Shown in pieces: positions 44,400 through 46,186 of a stretch of 46,186 bases of DNA. Every line of letters starts with the position of its first letter. Position 1 is the first letter of the stretch. The notes beneath the pieces were generated by a model that saw only the letters and a list, made by a program, of their open reading frames with translations, searched no databases and was not told the origin of the DNA. Both the position numbers and the translations under genes were made by a program. The DNA comes from Amphimedon queenslandica (lineage: Eukaryota > Porifera > Demospongiae > Haplosclerida > Niphatidae), in the NCBI RefSeq assembly GCF_000090795.2, contig NW_003546259.1:194778-240963 (forward strand). Direction: 5' to 3'.

Positions 44400-45646
44400 T
44401 TTTTTGTGCTAAGGTCAATTTTCTAAGACCACGCCACATTTAAAAATTGAGAATTCCTCCGTTTCTATTTTTTGTTTAAATACCATGTACTATAGCACTG
44501 GCATAAGAAGCTGCATGAGGACTATGCCAAAATCATGTAAAAAAATGTCTATCGTTTCATAAATATTGCAGATCAAATTAAGCAATCTTTACAAAACGCA
44601 TCAACATTGTCTGAATTTAATATCAGGCTCTGCATGTGTGCATATATTCATGTCAAAATATGTAATAATTCTATCCTATCAACTGATTATGACAAAACAA
44701 TGTACTTATGTAACCCAAATAAAAATTTTTATTCCAGCACTTATTATCAGAATTATGTGTCAATTTAACGCACACGAATCAAACATACATTGTAAATTTA
44801 CCATTTTGTGGACAAAATAGGTATATATGCATAACATAAAGGTAGACAAGACATCGTTTAAATGAAACTAATCTAAATTGAATAATTAACAGGTACACCT
44901 TATGCAATACCAATGAAACATGATCTTCAAAATATATTCATTGATGTATAAATTGTAGTAAGTTATATATATATGTAGTACACTTACCAAAAATAGTTAC
45001 CATACAACAAAAACAGGATGTTTTTTGTTGGCTCACCTTTCTTGCCAAAGATCTTAGTATGTAATGAAGGTATAATTTCTTATTTATTCATGGACTAATT
45101 ATTATGAATGTAAAAGCAAAGTTCTCCCCTGGTGCTCACTTAAGTGGGTACATTTTTTATAATGACCTATAATGTTTAATTCTTTTCAATTTAGTATATA
45201 TTTTTTAGTTTTAGACGAGAGTAGAGAAGTTTAGTCAAATTCTATTAATAAACTTGCAGTCGACTTAAAGTATCATTAAATTGCTGAGTCTAATGTGGTG
45301 CAAACTTACTGTAATGACTGCAAACTTTCTTATGGGTTATAGTAGTAGTGTTAGAGCCCTATTATGTTGGGACTAGATTACATGTAAAGCACGTATTGCT
45401 GAAGAATATAATGTGTAATAACTAATGAAGACCTAGATTTTCTAGTATAATGATTTTTATCATAATATTTCATAGTTGTAATTAAAGAAAAATCAACTTC
45501 GACAAATTAATGTAAAAGTAATGTCTTGTTTACATTCTTTATATATACTATTAACTTGTGAAAGAAATTGTGAATTATTTACTATAATTATATTTTAGTA
45601 TAACTTGTCTCCTTTTTTCTGTTTCCTTTTGGTTGAATGAATTCTT
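44400..45646. other. Gene-poor AT-rich stretch
   Basis: No supported gene. The plus ORF 44566-44820 is rich in Ile/Lys/Asn from base composition. A (TA)n run lies at about 44965. Confidence 0.4.
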
Positions 45647-46186
45647 TTAACCCTTTAATTAGTAAATACTTATTTTTTCATATAAGATTAATAATTCTTC
45701 AATGATGAAATACGTATTTTTACGTACAGCGATTTCTTAGCAACAAGCGCTTATCTTTGCTGCTGTCAAAAGAGGTGTTAATTGTTTAAGTGTTTCTTTG
45801 ACTCCTAAGTACTAAAATGATGGCTAGATGATACAATGCTGATGAGGCATTAGATCTAGTCATGGATGACGACTCTAATGAAGTTTTCTGTTCAGACTCC
45901 GAAGATCATCTTGGATTTGAGGATGAAATTGATGAATGGTTAGATATTTGAAAACTGAATAGTGATACAATAATTTGTTTCTTGAAATAGTAATCATGCA
46001 ACTGATAGCATGATTGATGATGATGTTGTAAATACTACAATTGATGCTGGACCAGGTACTGAACATGCTGCTTCTCTTTTGCTAGCTGGTGATATGGAAT
46101 TATCATCACATCTTCATCTGCAGCAACGTATGAATAAGATATAATTTGTAAATATAAAATAAATTATTCTCTAGTATTACTGACTA
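45647..46186 (+). mobile_element. 5' end of a piggyBac-like transposon (runs off the window)
   Basis: TTAA at 45647-45650 is followed by CCCTTTAATTAGTAAATACT, the form of a piggyBac terminus (TTAA target, then a CCC start). Inside the end is an imperfect palindrome, AAATACGTATTTTTACGTA (~45710-45727), a possible subterminal repeat. The ORF that follows looks like a piggyBac transposase N-terminus. The right end and the catalytic domain lie outside the window. Confidence 0.6.
45817..46143 (+). pseudogene. piggyBac-like transposase N-terminus, probably broken
   Basis: Reads MMAR, one in-frame TGA, then YNADEALDLVMDDDSNEV and FCSDSEDHLGFEDEIDEW up to TGA at 45949-45951. A second acidic piece (MIDDDVVNTTIDAGPGTEH, then LLLAGDMELSSHLHLQQ) runs from 46008 to TAA at 46141-46143. 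'RY--EEAL--V--DDS' followed by an acidic tract is the usual start of animal PGBD/piggyBac transposases. The DDD catalytic core would begin beyond the window. A short intron might remove the middle stop, but the TGA in the first line remains. Confidence 0.45.

Overview
This is AT-rich eukaryotic DNA. It has very short introns (one of about 65 nt can be read directly), degenerate spliced genes, and many copies of the words ACATGTA and TGTACA. The protein families I recognise are ones I remember from predicted gene sets of sponges and cnidarians, so the likeliest source is an early-branching animal, most plausibly a demosponge. That is inference. There is no sign of bacterial gene organisation, and I see no intact long conserved housekeeping gene.

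Layout. 0.2-2.8 kb: minus-strand hAT transposase relic of the ZMYM1/DUF4371 type, with one hAT-like terminus. 3.6-4.3 kb: relic of an integrase-core gene. 4.7-5.8 kb: two isolated exon-like ORFs. 5.9-8.5 kb: minus-strand relic of a large DDE-like family that I know only as 'uncharacterized protein'. 8.47-11.31 kb: a structurally complete PIF/Harbinger element (TIRs, TTA target duplication, MADF gene on +, transposase on -, exons interleaved) inserted beside that relic. 11.6-11.9 kb: a 26-bp TIR element. 13.1-13.5 kb: a ~63-bp minisatellite. 17.7 kb: a 171-bp Harbinger-type MITE with TTA duplication. 18.6-21.9 kb: a ZSWIM/MULE-type element with long TIRs and a C-terminal PHD finger. 22.1 kb: a near-perfect hairpin. 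23.5-24.4 kb: a foldback element holding a nested MITE. 27.0-27.8 kb: tandemly duplicated minus-strand microexons. 28.1-29.8 kb: a minus-strand P-loop (DUF927-like) multi-exon gene, broken. 30.3-36.6 kb: repeats, two MITEs, a tRNA-like relic and a FAR1-like exon. 36.8-41.7 kb: a P-element/THAP9-type transposon with 40-bp TIRs and a 7-bp target duplication. 42.26-42.92 kb: a divergent gene pair around a GC-richer promoter region, a C2H2 protein on - and a clean three-exon 71-residue coiled-coil protein on +. 43.0-43.7 kb: a Thr/Asp/Asn-type minisatellite. 44.2 kb: a second copy of the nested MITE. 45.65 kb to the end: the 5' end of a piggyBac-like element with its TTAA.

How it works together. 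The window is mainly a graveyard of cut-and-paste DNA transposons of at least six superfamilies. They are partly nested, so relative insertion order can be read in places. Almost all transposase reading frames carry stops or frameshifts. The best candidate for a live host gene is the three-exon gene at 42.58-42.92 kb, with its divergent zinc-finger neighbour.
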